DNA from: Flavobacterium ginsenosidimutans
Lineage (GTDB): Bacteria > Bacteroidota > Bacteroidia > Flavobacteriales > Flavobacteriaceae
Length of the DNA: 64,000 bases
Direction: 5' to 3'
NCBI RefSeq assembly: GCF_003254625.1
Contig: NZ_QJRJ01000077.1
Span: forward strand, 124,001-188,000
How positions within the stretch are numbered: position 1 is the stretch's first letter; each line of letters begins with the position of its first letter. The notes under the pieces are model-generated. The model was given only the letters and a program-made list of their open reading frames with translations. It had not been told where the DNA came from and made no database searches. The position numbers were made by a program, and so were the translations under genes. Of this stretch, positions 50,441 through 58,937 are shown in pieces.

Positions 50441-51154
50441 TCAGTTTGACCCGAAATCGGTGGTCACTTTATGCTGAAAAAGCGTGGTCAATTTGACCGC
50501 TTTTTCCACTCTATAAAGAATAAATGGATCTTTGTTTAACACATCTTCTGCTATAGCTATTTTTATGAGTTTTCTAAATCGTTGTATAGCTTTATTGATT
50601 GTAGATTGACCTTGATTCTGCTCAGTTTTAAGATAATATTCAAAATCTATTAAAAATTGTAATGTGATTTTATCTAATGGATAATCATTCTTTTTAAATT
50701 TCCATTTAATAAAGCCAGCGATCTGAGTATTTACATAATTATACTTTTTCCAAGTTGCTAATTGCAAATCTTTACCTATCAGTCTATATATCTTGTTTAG
50801 GTACTTCTGAAAGTAACTTATGACGAATTCACTTTCTTTCAAAGGTTTCCCTAGATATTTTAAGTAGATATCGTTTACATCGAATTCTTCTAATTCTAAT
50901 AGCAAAGACAGATAAGAATTTTTGATTTTTTGTTTTATCAGCTCCAATTGAGTATTATCATTAAGAGCATCCGATGATTTTGAATTTATTAACTGACGAC
51001 TTGCATCCCACTGTTTTGGAGCTACAAAATAACCCGTTGCATTTTCTTTACGTTTACCTCTATAAGTAATCCGTACATTAATAGGACAAAGTCCTTTATT
51101 GTTTAGTCTAACTTTTTTCAAGACAAACAAAATTGTAAAATTTTCTTTTTTCAT
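50441..51154 (-). pseudogene. N-terminal fragment of a tyrosine-type integrase
   Basis: The native part (51154 to about 50509) encodes an arm-binding domain (MKKENFTILFVLKKVRLNNK, then RITYRGKRKENATGYFVAPK) and a SAM-like core-binding domain (WKKYNYVNTQIAGFIKWKFK). This is the layout of Bacteroidota integrases of tRNA-integrating elements. The catalytic R..H..Y domain is missing: the frame runs into the IS21 end (last ~22 residues are IS-encoded). It lies beside the intact tRNA at the right boundary. Confidence 0.88.
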
Positions 51155-51330
51155 AGCTAATTGATTTAAAATTAATTAGCATACTATCAAACTTGAAAAA
51201 TTGTACTCCTCGTAAATTGACAATGTACTCCGAGTAGCAACCCGCTATTTTTATCAAAAGTCATAGAGTAACGATTAAAATGGAAAGTTCTTCATTTCTA
51301 AAGTCTCTAATCTACAAGGATTTAATCCAT

Positions 51331-51392
51331 AAAAAAAGCCTCTACATTTCTGTAAAGGCTTTCTATTTTCTAAATAAGTGGTCCCACCTGGG
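51331..51392. repeat. Right att-like direct repeat (terminator plus tRNA 3' end)
   Basis: It matches 46529-46589 with a few substitutions and one 1-bp indel. The 17-bp core AAGTGGTCCCACCTGGG at 51376-51392 is the 3' end of the intact tRNA. The left part contains the hairpin AAAGCCTCTACA...TGTAAAGGCTTT, the likely tRNA terminator on the minus strand. Confidence 0.85.
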
Positions 51393-51452
51393 CTCGAACC
51401 AGGGACCACCTGATTATGAGTCAGGTGCTCTAACCAGCTGAGCTATAGGACC
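51379..51452 (-). tRNA. tRNA with CAU anticodon (elongator Met or lysidine-type Ile)
   Basis: On the minus strand the 74-nt gene folds as a full cloverleaf: acceptor GGTCCTA with TGGGACC, D arm GCTC...GAGC, anticodon arm CCTGA-CTCATAA-TCAGG, T arm CCTGG-TTCGAGC-CCAGG, discriminator A. The anticodon is CAT. The GGTCCTA acceptor favours Ile2 (lysidine type) slightly, but elongator Met is not excluded. CCA is not encoded. Its 3' end is the attachment site of the mobile element to the left. Confidence 0.9.
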
Positions 51453-51598
51453 GGTTTAGAGGATGCAATATTACTACTATTTTTCATTCACTCCAAATAT
51501 TTTAAGACATCATTTGAATTTAATTTTAAATCTTTCTTCGAATCTCAAAAACGAAATTGATTTTCAATACCTTATTCAAAAATAAAAATGATATTTTT

Positions 51599-52003
51599 TT
51601 ATTTAATTTCCTGACAAAGCTCTACTAAAACGCCATTTGTGTTCTTGGGATGCAAGAAAACAACCAATTTATTGTCGGCTCCTTTCTTCGGAACTTCATT
51701 AATAAGCACAAAACCTTCATTTTTTAAACGGGCAATTTCAGCTTCGATATCATCAACGTCAAAAGCAATGTGATGAATTCCTTCTCCTTTTTTCTCCAAG
51801 AATTTAGCAATTGGACTTTCTGGATTTGTTGCCACCAAAAGTTCAATTTTATTGTTTCCTGTTTGAAAAAATGAAGTTAGAACACCTTCGCTTTCTACCG
51901 CTTCCATTTTGTAAGACGGAACGCCAAGCATTTTTTCGAACAAAACATTCGCGTCGTCCATATTTTTTACCGCAATTCCAATATGTTCTATTTTGTTTAC
52001 CAT
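51599..52003 (-). CDS. mce: Methylmalonyl-CoA epimerase
   Basis: A 134-aa member of the glyoxalase/VOC fold. It interconverts the R and S forms of methylmalonyl-CoA in propionate metabolism. Family features are IEHIGIAVKNMDDANVLFEK, the metal-binding His and Glu, the GEGIHHIAFDVDDIEAEIAR segment and FLHPKNTNGVLVELCQ. It is a single gene downstream of a large exported protein gene on the same strand. Confidence 0.92.
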   Translation of the reverse strand: MVNKIEHIGIAVKNMDDANVLFEKMLGVPSYKMEAVESEGVLTSFFQTGNNKIELLVATNPESPIAKFLEKKGEGIHHIAFDVDDIEAEIARLKNEGFVLINEVPKKGADNKLVVFLHPKNTNGVLVELCQEIK

Positions 52004-52013
52004 CGTTTTAAAT

Positions 52014-54374
52014 TTATTGGTTCACATAAGTACTAAAATAACCGCATTCTGCAATTACATCCTGATAATATTTCGTATCCGAATAGTCTTTTCTTAAAGT
52101 CTTGAATGCGTTCCAAGCAATAAAATTAACTTTATCCTCGCGAATTTCCCAATAGTTATTTACGTCGCTGTATTTTTTATTGTAATAATCGTTTCGTTCG
52201 CATTTCGAAATCAAATACAAACATTTTGCTTTTTGATCTCTAGTAGAAGCCGCTTCAAAAGCTTTTTGGTAATACATTTTCGAAACCGAATTGTCTGTAA
52301 TCATATCTTTCATCGAATTTCTAAATGAATACGGACTTGATCCATAACCTACAATGGTGATTTCGTAGAAAGTTCTTCCGTTTCCAAAATGAGAAATATT
52401 ATAAAATGCATTTCCTAACAAAAGACTATTCGTGTAAACATCTTCTTTTTGAGCCAATTTCTCTTGCATTGATTTTATCGTAGTCAAGAAATCCATATAA
52501 GTATATTTTCTTTTTTGATACGCCGCGTGCTCGCAATCGTGACAATCCTTGATATTTCCGTTAAACGGATTTCCTAAGAATTTATAATATTGAACAGAAT
52601 CCGCTTGTTGCATAAACGCAATTGCTTCTGGAATTTTGTTTTTGAAAGTCGCCTGAACTGCTTGGAAATTATTGATATCTTTCAGTTTCAAACTGTAAAT
52701 TCCTGCACCAATCTTCTCGATTTCTGACTTATTAGATTTTTCCAAAAAGCTTTTAATCGCTAACAAATCTTTTTCATTATCATAATATGCATTTCCATCA
52801 TTCCAATAACTGTAACGTGATTCGCCAAAAATCTCAGCCATAACTAGATTTCCTTTTTCTTTGTAAAGATGAGACAAATAGCTTCTGCTCCATGACGAAG
52901 CATTCTGATAACGAAACTCCTGCCCTTTATAAGTTTTAGGAAGTTCATAATACAGCCAATTCAAATCGGCTAGGATTGTTTTTTCATTTTTATCGGTCAG
53001 TTTATCAATCTTATTTAAATTATTTACAAAACGCAATAAACGAAGCTGCATTCCAGCCAGTTCTGTTTTCGGAAGCGTTTTTTCAGCTTTGCTGTAATTT
53101 TTATCTGCATTAGCATAATCTCCTTTTAAAGTCTGAAGATATCCAATCGCAATATCCCATAAATAAGGTTTCTCAGTATTTCCTGCAGCAGAAATTTTCG
53201 AAATCAAATCAACTGCGCTGTTGTCTACTTTTGCTTTGTTTTCTGTTTTATTTTCTGCAACGGTTTGTTGTTTCGGCGGCTGATTTTCTCCTTGTCCTGT
53301 TAGCTGAAACGAGTTATTTATAGATTGTTCTAATCTATTTACCAATCGCGTTGCCAGATAATTCAAATGTTCACTTTTCGGATTTAGCTCATAAATTTTC
53401 TCAATCGCCTGTTTTTCATCTTTATAATATCCGTGAATTGCCCAAAGTGCGGCTTTCTCATCATTATTTTTTGCCATCGCCAAAGCCTTTGTCCAATCTG
53501 ATTCATTTTTTGGACGGAAACTATACGCCGTTACAACTCTTAATTCTGGACATTTATCAAAAACCTGGGCGTACAAATAATTGGAAACAGCATATTTTTT
53601 CTGTTTGAAATTAACCCCAGCTACATAAGCCAAAGCACGATAATACAAAGTATTTTTTGGAACAGAACTTTCTGTTTTATTAAAAAAGTCAATTGCTTTT
53701 TGTTTGTCATTACTATAAAAACGCGCTTTCACGGTCAAAAACCAATATCTGTTTTTCAAAAACGGATCTGATAAAGTGTTGTAAACATTTTCTATCGACT
53801 GAATCATTTTGGCATCATTGAAGGTTTTTGCCACAACTGGATCGTAACTCCAATAATCTTCGCCAATTGAAACCGTTTCTATTTTTTGAGCCAAATACAA
53901 AAATTCAACAAAGTTTTTGACTTTATCATCTTTTAAATTCAACTTTTTGCCCCATTTCTGAGAACCTTTATTTTCCTTTTTTGTTTTATAAAAAGCATGC
54001 AGATCTGTTATTTCTTCTTTATTCTGGATCGCATTTTTTTCATCAGAATAATATCTTGGCTTTTCATCTCCAATCAAAAAATAATTTACTGTTGTTGTAT
54101 CTACTTTTCCTTTTAAATAAGTAGCCCAATCTGATTTGATATTAGAATTGAAACGAGAATTGTGCTGCGTATCAAAACCAATTCCGTAGAAAATTCCGCC
54201 CGATAAAAACAAAGGCGAATACGATTTATCGGCAAAAGTTTCAGGAGTAAAATTTGAATTATAGCCAAAGAAATCCCAATCGTCTCCTCCGGCGCAGGCA
54301 TATATAATTCCGTATGCAGAAAGCAAAACGGCACTAGAAACAAGAAATAATCTGCTCAAAAGTGTTTTTTTCAT
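52014..54374 (-). CDS. Large exported protein, unknown function
   Basis: The 786-aa protein has an N-terminal signal sequence (VSSAVLLSAYGIIYACAGGD); the Cys27 after a hydrophobic run resembles a lipobox but is followed by an acidic GGDDW. The mature part is largely helical, with tetratricopeptide-like stretches (LYYRALAYVAGVNFKQKKYA, then YAQVF; KGDYANADKNYSKAEK) and a Gln-rich linker (about 365-390). It overlaps the upstream lipoprotein gene by 41 bp, so the two are translationally coupled. No family name is recognised. A role in cell-surface assembly is an inference from the TPR-like repeats. Confidence 0.7.
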   Translation of the reverse strand: MKKTLLSRLFLVSSAVLLSAYGIIYACAGGDDWDFFGYNSNFTPETFADKSYSPLFLSGGIFYGIGFDTQHNSRFNSNIKSDWATYLKGKVDTTTVNYFLIGDEKPRYYSDEKNAIQNKEEITDLHAFYKTKKENKGSQKWGKKLNLKDDKVKNFVEFLYLAQKIETVSIGEDYWSYDPVVAKTFNDAKMIQSIENVYNTLSDPFLKNRYWFLTVKARFYSNDKQKAIDFFNKTESSVPKNTLYYRALAYVAGVNFKQKKYAVSNYLYAQVFDKCPELRVVTAYSFRPKNESDWTKALAMAKNNDEKAALWAIHGYYKDEKQAIEKIYELNPKSEHLNYLATRLVNRLEQSINNSFQLTGQGENQPPKQQTVAENKTENKAKVDNSAVDLISKISAAGNTEKPYLWDIAIGYLQTLKGDYANADKNYSKAEKTLPKTELAGMQLRLLRFVNNLNKIDKLTDKNEKTILADLNWLYYELPKTYKGQEFRYQNASSWSRSYLSHLYKEKGNLVMAEIFGESRYSYWNDGNAYYDNEKDLLAIKSFLEKSNKSEIEKIGAGIYSLKLKDINNFQAVQATFKNKIPEAIAFMQQADSVQYYKFLGNPFNGNIKDCHDCEHAAYQKRKYTYMDFLTTIKSMQEKLAQKEDVYTNSLLLGNAFYNISHFGNGRTFYEITIVGYGSSPYSFRNSMKDMITDNSVSKMYYQKAFEAASTRDQKAKCLYLISKCERNDYYNKKYSDVNNYWEIREDKVNFIAWNAFKTLRKDYSDTKYYQDVIAECGYFSTYVNQ

Positions 54375-55338
54375 AATTGTTTAAATTGAATTCGTCTAAA
54401 TCGTAAAATATAATTTCGTTTGGCTTTTCGATAAGATTACCCTGCAAATCTTCTGCCATTTCTTTTAAATCGTCTTTTGTAATTTCTTCTATTTTCAAAA
54501 GATCATTTTCTTCATAAAAAACCCCATTTTTATAATTGGATTGTTTCGCTCTGAAAAAAATCGGGCTTGTTTTTTCAAAATTTGAATCTTCTTCCAATTC
54601 TTTCCTATTCATTTTCGAACGAAGTCCGATTACTTTATTATTTCTAATATGAACTCCCCAAGAATAAATTGGAAATGCAAAATCCAGATGAAGCGGATAT
54701 TTCTTTAAACTCTTAAGATATCGTTCGGCCACTTTCTGATCGTAAATCGAATTGAGAGAATCGGGCGCGATTGATCCCATGTTGTAATACATTAAAACTC
54801 CAGAATCGACGCTTGGAATTTTTGTTTTCTTGAAATATTTCACTTGATGCAATCGAATTGTTGCCGAAAGTTTTTTCCTCGAAAGCTTCTTAAAACTCTT
54901 TATAAACTTGAGATAATTTTCTTTGCTTTCTAAAGACCAATCGCAATCAATCTGAATTTCTTGAGAAACGATTTTATTTTTAGAATTGATCTGTTCGATA
55001 AAATCAAAAGTTTTTTGAGCCAAATCTTCAACATCAAGATTCTTTTGCAGCATTACTTTGTTCTGAATAAAAACAACTGGAACAATCGTATATCCGCTCG
55101 GATTTATTTCAAAACGAATTGGACTTATCGGAATTGGGAATTTAGATTCAGGATGAAGCCCTATATCAAAATATCGAACATAAAGCTTGCTGACGTTGTT
55201 TTCTTCTAAAACTTCTTTTTCAATTTTAGAAAATTTGAAGATCGTTTTCCAGTAATAAAAAGAGATAACTGGTTTTTCGTTTTTAGTGCATGAGAACATT
55301 AAAAAGAGAAACAAAACTGAAAAAATTCGCTTTAACAA
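54334..55338 (-). CDS. Lipoprotein of unknown function, paired with the large exported protein
   Basis: A 334-aa protein with a lipoprotein signal (MLKRIFSVLFLFLMFSC, Cys17). The mature domain begins ISFYYWKTIFKFSK and contains a TIM-barrel-like series of strands (IDCDWSL, LSATIRLHQVKYF, LMYYNMG, LDFAFPIYSWG), which recalls a hydrolase-like barrel without clear catalytic residues. It overlaps the downstream 786-aa gene by 41 bp. The coupled pair probably acts together in the periplasm or outer membrane. Confidence 0.7.
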   Translation of the reverse strand: MLKRIFSVLFLFLMFSCTKNEKPVISFYYWKTIFKFSKIEKEVLEENNVSKLYVRYFDIGLHPESKFPIPISPIRFEINPSGYTIVPVVFIQNKVMLQKNLDVEDLAQKTFDFIEQINSKNKIVSQEIQIDCDWSLESKENYLKFIKSFKKLSRKKLSATIRLHQVKYFKKTKIPSVDSGVLMYYNMGSIAPDSLNSIYDQKVAERYLKSLKKYPLHLDFAFPIYSWGVHIRNNKVIGLRSKMNRKELEEDSNFEKTSPIFFRAKQSNYKNGVFYEENDLLKIEEITKDDLKEMAEDLQGNLIEKPNEIIFYDLDEFNLNNYEKNTFEQIISCF

Positions 55339-55509
55339 AACTTAGAAAATTACATTTTTATCCAAAAGTAAGAAATTATGTCTTTTTAAAATATTCAAAC
55401 AATAAAAAACTGAAGAATCGCAAAAGTTTGAAATCCTAATAAATGGCCAAAAAATTTCAATTAAAGCAAATATAATTGTTATTTTGTGCAATCAAATTGA
55501 AAAACCGTT

Positions 55510-57198
55510 ATGTTGAAAGACACCTTAAAATACATTGCATTTATAATTCTAATCTCAATGATAAGCTGCGCGAAAAGAGGCAGCATTACCGGCGGTTTAA
55601 AAGATACGTTACCTCCTGTTTTAACATCTAGTTTTCCTAAAAATTTCAGCACTGATTTTAAAGGAAATACGATCACTTTAAATTTTGACGAATATGTCAA
55701 ACTAAAAAACACAAATAAACAGCTGATTATTTCTCCTCCATTAAAGTACGAACCTTTAATTACGCCATCTACAGCCAGCAAATTTATAAAGATCGAAATT
55801 CGTGATACTTTACAGCCAAACACAACTTATAGTTTCAATTTTGGACAAGCTATTACGGACAATAATGAAGGAAATGCGTTAAACCAATTCAAATATATTT
55901 TTTCGACAGGACCTTATATTGATTCTTTAAAATTGAGCGGAAGAATTAAAGACGCACGCGAGAAATATGTCGATAATTTCGTTTCTGTAATGTTATACGA
56001 AGTGAATGACAAATTCAAAGATTCTACTATTTACAAAGAATTTCCTCGTTACATTACAAATACTTTAGATAGTATGAGAACTTTCCAGTTTGAAAATTTG
56101 AAAGCAGGAAAATATCTTTTAATTGCACTAAAAGACAAAGGTTCAAACAATAAATTCAATCCGAAAGACGATAAAATCGGATTTTTGAAAAACTACATTA
56201 CAATTCCAACAGACACGGTTTACGAGTTAGAATTGTTTAAGGAAGTTTTGCCTTTAAAGACTTTCAAACCTATTCAAGCTTCTGGAAACAGATTATTGCT
56301 TCCGTATGAAGGAAAACAGAATTTCAAGAATTCGAAACCAAAAATTGCACTTAAAAATGGCGGTGAAGTTCTAGAAACTATCATTACACAATTCCCGAAA
56401 AAAGATTCGCTTCAAGTTTGGTATAAACCCCTAAAAGTCGATTCTTTATCAATGGAAGTATCAAAAGGGGATTATAACAAAAAGTTTACTTTTAAGATTA
56501 AAGCCCTTAAAAAAGATACTTTAGCTATCAAACCAGTACAAAATGGGCAAATTAATTTTAGAGAACGTTTTACTTTAGAAACCGAAACTCCATTGGTTAA
56601 ATTTGATGAAACTAAAATCAAATTGATAAACAAAGATTCTGTTGCTGTTCCTTACACAACCGAATATGACGAATTTGACCAAAAACTATATATTGATTTT
56701 AAGAAAGAGCCTTTAGAAAAGTATCAAATGACATTTTTCCCTGGCGCTTTGACTGATTTTTACGAAAAAAGCAACGATACTTTATCGTATAAGCTCGCAA
56801 CAAAAGAATTAGAAGATTACGGTAATCTGGTATTGAACTTAAAAAATGTAAAACGTTTTCCAATTATTGTAGAAATTACCAACAAAAAGGGAGATAATGT
56901 GCTCGCCAGCGAATATTCTGAAGGAGCAACCAAAATCTCATTTAATTTAATGGTTCCAGAGGAATTTACGATTCGAGTTATTTATGATGACAACAAAAAT
57001 AAAGTTTACGATACTGGAAATTTCTTAAATAAAACATATTCTGAGGAAGTATTTTATTATCAAAAAGGTGTCGATGTCCGCTCTAACTGGGACGTAGATG
57101 AAACTATCGATTTAAGCGTTCCTTTTAATCCTGAAGTCGAGAAAAAACAAGACGATAAAAAGAAAAAAGAAGCAGAAAAGAAACGGAAAGCATTCTAG
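55510..57198 (+). CDS. Lipoprotein with N-terminal Ig-like domain
   Basis: The 562-aa protein has a lipoprotein signal (MLKDTLKYIAFIILISMISC, Cys20), followed by AKRGSITGGLKDTLPPVLTS. An Ig-like (Big_5 type) domain follows at about 35-135 (NTITLNFDEYVKL, FNFGQAITDNNEGNAL). The remainder is beta-rich and typical of flavobacterial surface lipoproteins, ending in a lysine-rich charged tail (KKQDDKKKKEAEKKRKAF). It converges with the nitrilase gene; the 3' ends overlap by 4 bp. Exact role unknown. Confidence 0.82.
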   Translation: MLKDTLKYIAFIILISMISCAKRGSITGGLKDTLPPVLTSSFPKNFSTDFKGNTITLNFDEYVKLKNTNKQLIISPPLKYEPLITPSTASKFIKIEIRDTLQPNTTYSFNFGQAITDNNEGNALNQFKYIFSTGPYIDSLKLSGRIKDAREKYVDNFVSVMLYEVNDKFKDSTIYKEFPRYITNTLDSMRTFQFENLKAGKYLLIALKDKGSNNKFNPKDDKIGFLKNYITIPTDTVYELELFKEVLPLKTFKPIQASGNRLLLPYEGKQNFKNSKPKIALKNGGEVLETIITQFPKKDSLQVWYKPLKVDSLSMEVSKGDYNKKFTFKIKALKKDTLAIKPVQNGQINFRERFTLETETPLVKFDETKIKLINKDSVAVPYTTEYDEFDQKLYIDFKKEPLEKYQMTFFPGALTDFYEKSNDTLSYKLATKELEDYGNLVLNLKNVKRFPIIVEITNKKGDNVLASEYSEGATKISFNLMVPEEFTIRVIYDDNKNKVYDTGNFLNKTYSEEVFYYQKGVDVRSNWDVDETIDLSVPFNPEVEKKQDDKKKKEAEKKRKAF

Positions 57199-57962
57199 AT
57201 TTTAATTTCGAAAGTATCCTGGTCACCTAGGAAATTTAGTTTTCTTCGGGTTTCCAACATTATATCTTTATCCAATTCAGCCACAAAAACACCTTCTGTT
57301 TCTTGTGGCTTTATTATATAATTTCCCCAATAATCAATTAATTGAGTATGTCCATTATGCTCAAAATTATTATCATCAAAACCAATTCTGTTTACGCCGG
57401 CAACATAACTCAAGTTTTCTATCGCGCGAGCATTTAGCAAAGTATCCCAAGCGCTTGTTCGAACTTTTGGCCAATTGGCAACATACAAAAGAAGGTCGTA
57501 GTTTTCGACATTTCGCGCAAAAACAGGAAAACGTAAATCGTAACAAATCTGAAGGCAGATTTTCCAGCCTAAATATTCCACAATTACTTTTTGAGTTCCT
57601 GGAATATAAAATTCATTTTCTCCCGCAAGCGAAAACAAATGTCTCTTGTCATAATATTGAAAATCTCCTGACGGAAAAACAAACAGCATTCGGTTATAAT
57701 ATTCTCCATTTTCAGTAATTACAAGACTTCCTGTAATTGCTGCATTTTTTTCTCTTGCTTTTAATTTCATCCATTCGATAGTTTCACCTTGCATCGTTTC
57801 TGCAACTTCAGAAGCATTCATGGTAAACCCAGTCGAAAACATTTCAGGAAGTACAATTAAGTTTATTTCTGAATCCAATTCATTTATCTGGTCATCAAAT
57901 TTTTCTCGGTTTGCAGCAGCATTTTCCCAAATAAGATCGGTTTGAATTAAAGCAATTTTCAT
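57195..57962 (-). CDS. Nitrilase-family amidohydrolase (omega-amidase-like)
   Basis: The 255-aa enzyme has the nitrilase catalytic triad: Glu40 in IVLPEMFSTGF, Lys106 in YDKRHLF and Cys140 in LQICYDLRFP. The FSTGF and CYDLRFPVFARN contexts fit the omega-amidase/YafV-type branch, which hydrolyses alpha-ketoglutaramate-like amides. It starts near a stretch divergent from no gene and lies 40 bp upstream of the stop of the DeoR-family gene, on the same strand. Confidence 0.88.
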   Translation of the reverse strand: MKIALIQTDLIWENAAANREKFDDQINELDSEINLIVLPEMFSTGFTMNASEVAETMQGETIEWMKLKAREKNAAITGSLVITENGEYYNRMLFVFPSGDFQYYDKRHLFSLAGENEFYIPGTQKVIVEYLGWKICLQICYDLRFPVFARNVENYDLLLYVANWPKVRTSAWDTLLNARAIENLSYVAGVNRIGFDDNNFEHNGHTQLIDYWGNYIIKPQETEGVFVAELDKDIMLETRRKLNFLGDQDTFEIKI

Positions 57963-58002
57963 CTCGTTTATTTTTTATATAAAGGTAGAAAATAATGATT
58001 GA

Positions 58003-58779
58003 TTAGATCACAACCAAACTTGGAACGGCACTTTTGTACTTCTGTAATTTTTCGTGATTCGGTTCTTCTTCGGTAATAACATAATTCACTTCAGACAAAC
58101 TAGCAATTTTCATTTTAAGAACTGTATTTAGTTTCTCTGTAATAGTTAAAACCGCTGTTTTCTTAGAAGCCTGAATCATTGCTTTTTTTACCTGAACAGT
58201 TTCCCAATCAGAATCAGAATAACCGCCGTCTACGTCTAAAGCATTTGTTCCTAAAACCAAAAGATCTGCTTTTATATTGGCTAATTGATGAAAAGCTTCT
58301 CCGCTCACACACATCTGACTGTACGAAGAAATACTACCGCCAATCATAATCGTTTTGATATTTGGTTTATCCAAAAGCTGAACCGCTGTTAAAGCTGTAA
58401 TTGTAAAAACAGTCAAATTAAGATCGTTTGGAATTAATCGGATGAACTCACGAATCGTTGTTCCTCCATCAACAATTAAAACCATTCCGTCATGAAGAAG
58501 ACCAACGGCTTTTTGTGCGATAACTTGTTTGGCCTCGACAGCATAAGTCTGGTTCGATGAAGAATAGTGATATCCTTTGGTCATGGCGCCACCTTTCACT
58601 TTAATTAAAAGTGCGTCAGCATCAAGTTCATTAATATCCCGACGAACAGTATCTTCGGAAACACCAAGTTTAGCCGAAAGAGTTTCAAAACTCACACGCG
58701 TGTGCAGGTTGATCTCTTTTAGAATATGATTTTTACGTTCTTCTTTACTGTAATTTAAAACTTCATTTTCAGTGCTCAT
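58003..58779 (-). CDS. DeoR/GlpR-family transcriptional regulator
   Basis: The 258-aa protein has an N-terminal winged helix-turn-helix (RKNHILKEINLHTRVSFETL, then SAKLGVSEDTVRRDINELD, then KVKGGAMTKG) and a C-terminal DeoRC sugar-phosphate-binding domain (DGGTTIREFIRLIP, TITALTAVQLL, GGSISSYSQMCVSG). Such regulators usually repress sugar catabolism genes until a phosphorylated sugar binds. It is divergent from the GH20 hexosaminidase gene at 58938 with a 158-bp intergenic region, so regulation of that gene is a reasonable inference. Confidence 0.9.
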   Translation of the reverse strand: MSTENEVLNYSKEERKNHILKEINLHTRVSFETLSAKLGVSEDTVRRDINELDADALLIKVKGGAMTKGYHYSSSNQTYAVEAKQVIAQKAVGLLHDGMVLIVDGGTTIREFIRLIPNDLNLTVFTITALTAVQLLDKPNIKTIMIGGSISSYSQMCVSGEAFHQLANIKADLLVLGTNALDVDGGYSDSDWETVQVKKAMIQASKKTAVLTITEKLNTVLKMKIASLSEVNYVITEEEPNHEKLQKYKSAVPSLVVI

Positions 58780-58893
58780 GCCGATCGATTTTTTGTAATT
58801 ACAAAAATAAACATTTCATTAAATAATTCATCGAAACCAAAAGCCGTATTGGCAATAAAAATTTTCAATAAATTAGTTTTAAAAGCATTTCGG

Positions 58894-58901
58894 TATCTTT
58901 A
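58894..58901 (+). promoter_or_regulatory. Putative -7 promoter box of the GH20 gene
   Basis: TATCTTTA fits TAnnTTTG except for the last base, 36 bp before the ATG at 58938. No operator repeat was identified in the divergent region. Confidence 0.35.
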
Positions 58902-58937
58902 AAACTGTTTTTAATAAAAATCTAAAGTTTTTCTCCC

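Larger units (their letters stand above)
47875..50508 (-). mobile_element. IS21-family insertion sequence
   Basis: It carries istA and istB in the usual order on the minus strand. The ends read TGTAAAACTCAGTGATATTG on the left and, reverse complemented, TGGAAAAAGCGGTCAAATTG on the right, both leading into ATTGACCAC. Several GTGGTCA-type repeats follow at both ends, typical of IS21 multiple terminal repeats. No matching target duplication is seen, which suggests rearrangement after insertion. Base composition is more G/C-rich than the host sequence. Confidence 0.85.
46573..51392. mobile_element. Remnant of a tRNA-integrated element, disrupted by an IS21-family insertion
   Basis: The region is bounded by direct repeats containing the tRNA 3' end (46529-46589 and 51331-51392). 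Next to the intact tRNA is an integrase gene fragment (50441-51154), as expected for an element integrated into a tRNA 3' end. An IS21-family element (47875-50508) joins that fragment directly to a helicase C-terminal fragment. The two flanking genes are different, so a deletion probably occurred. A DUF2290-like gene and a non-coding end remain. Total length is about 4.8 kb. Confidence 0.8.
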
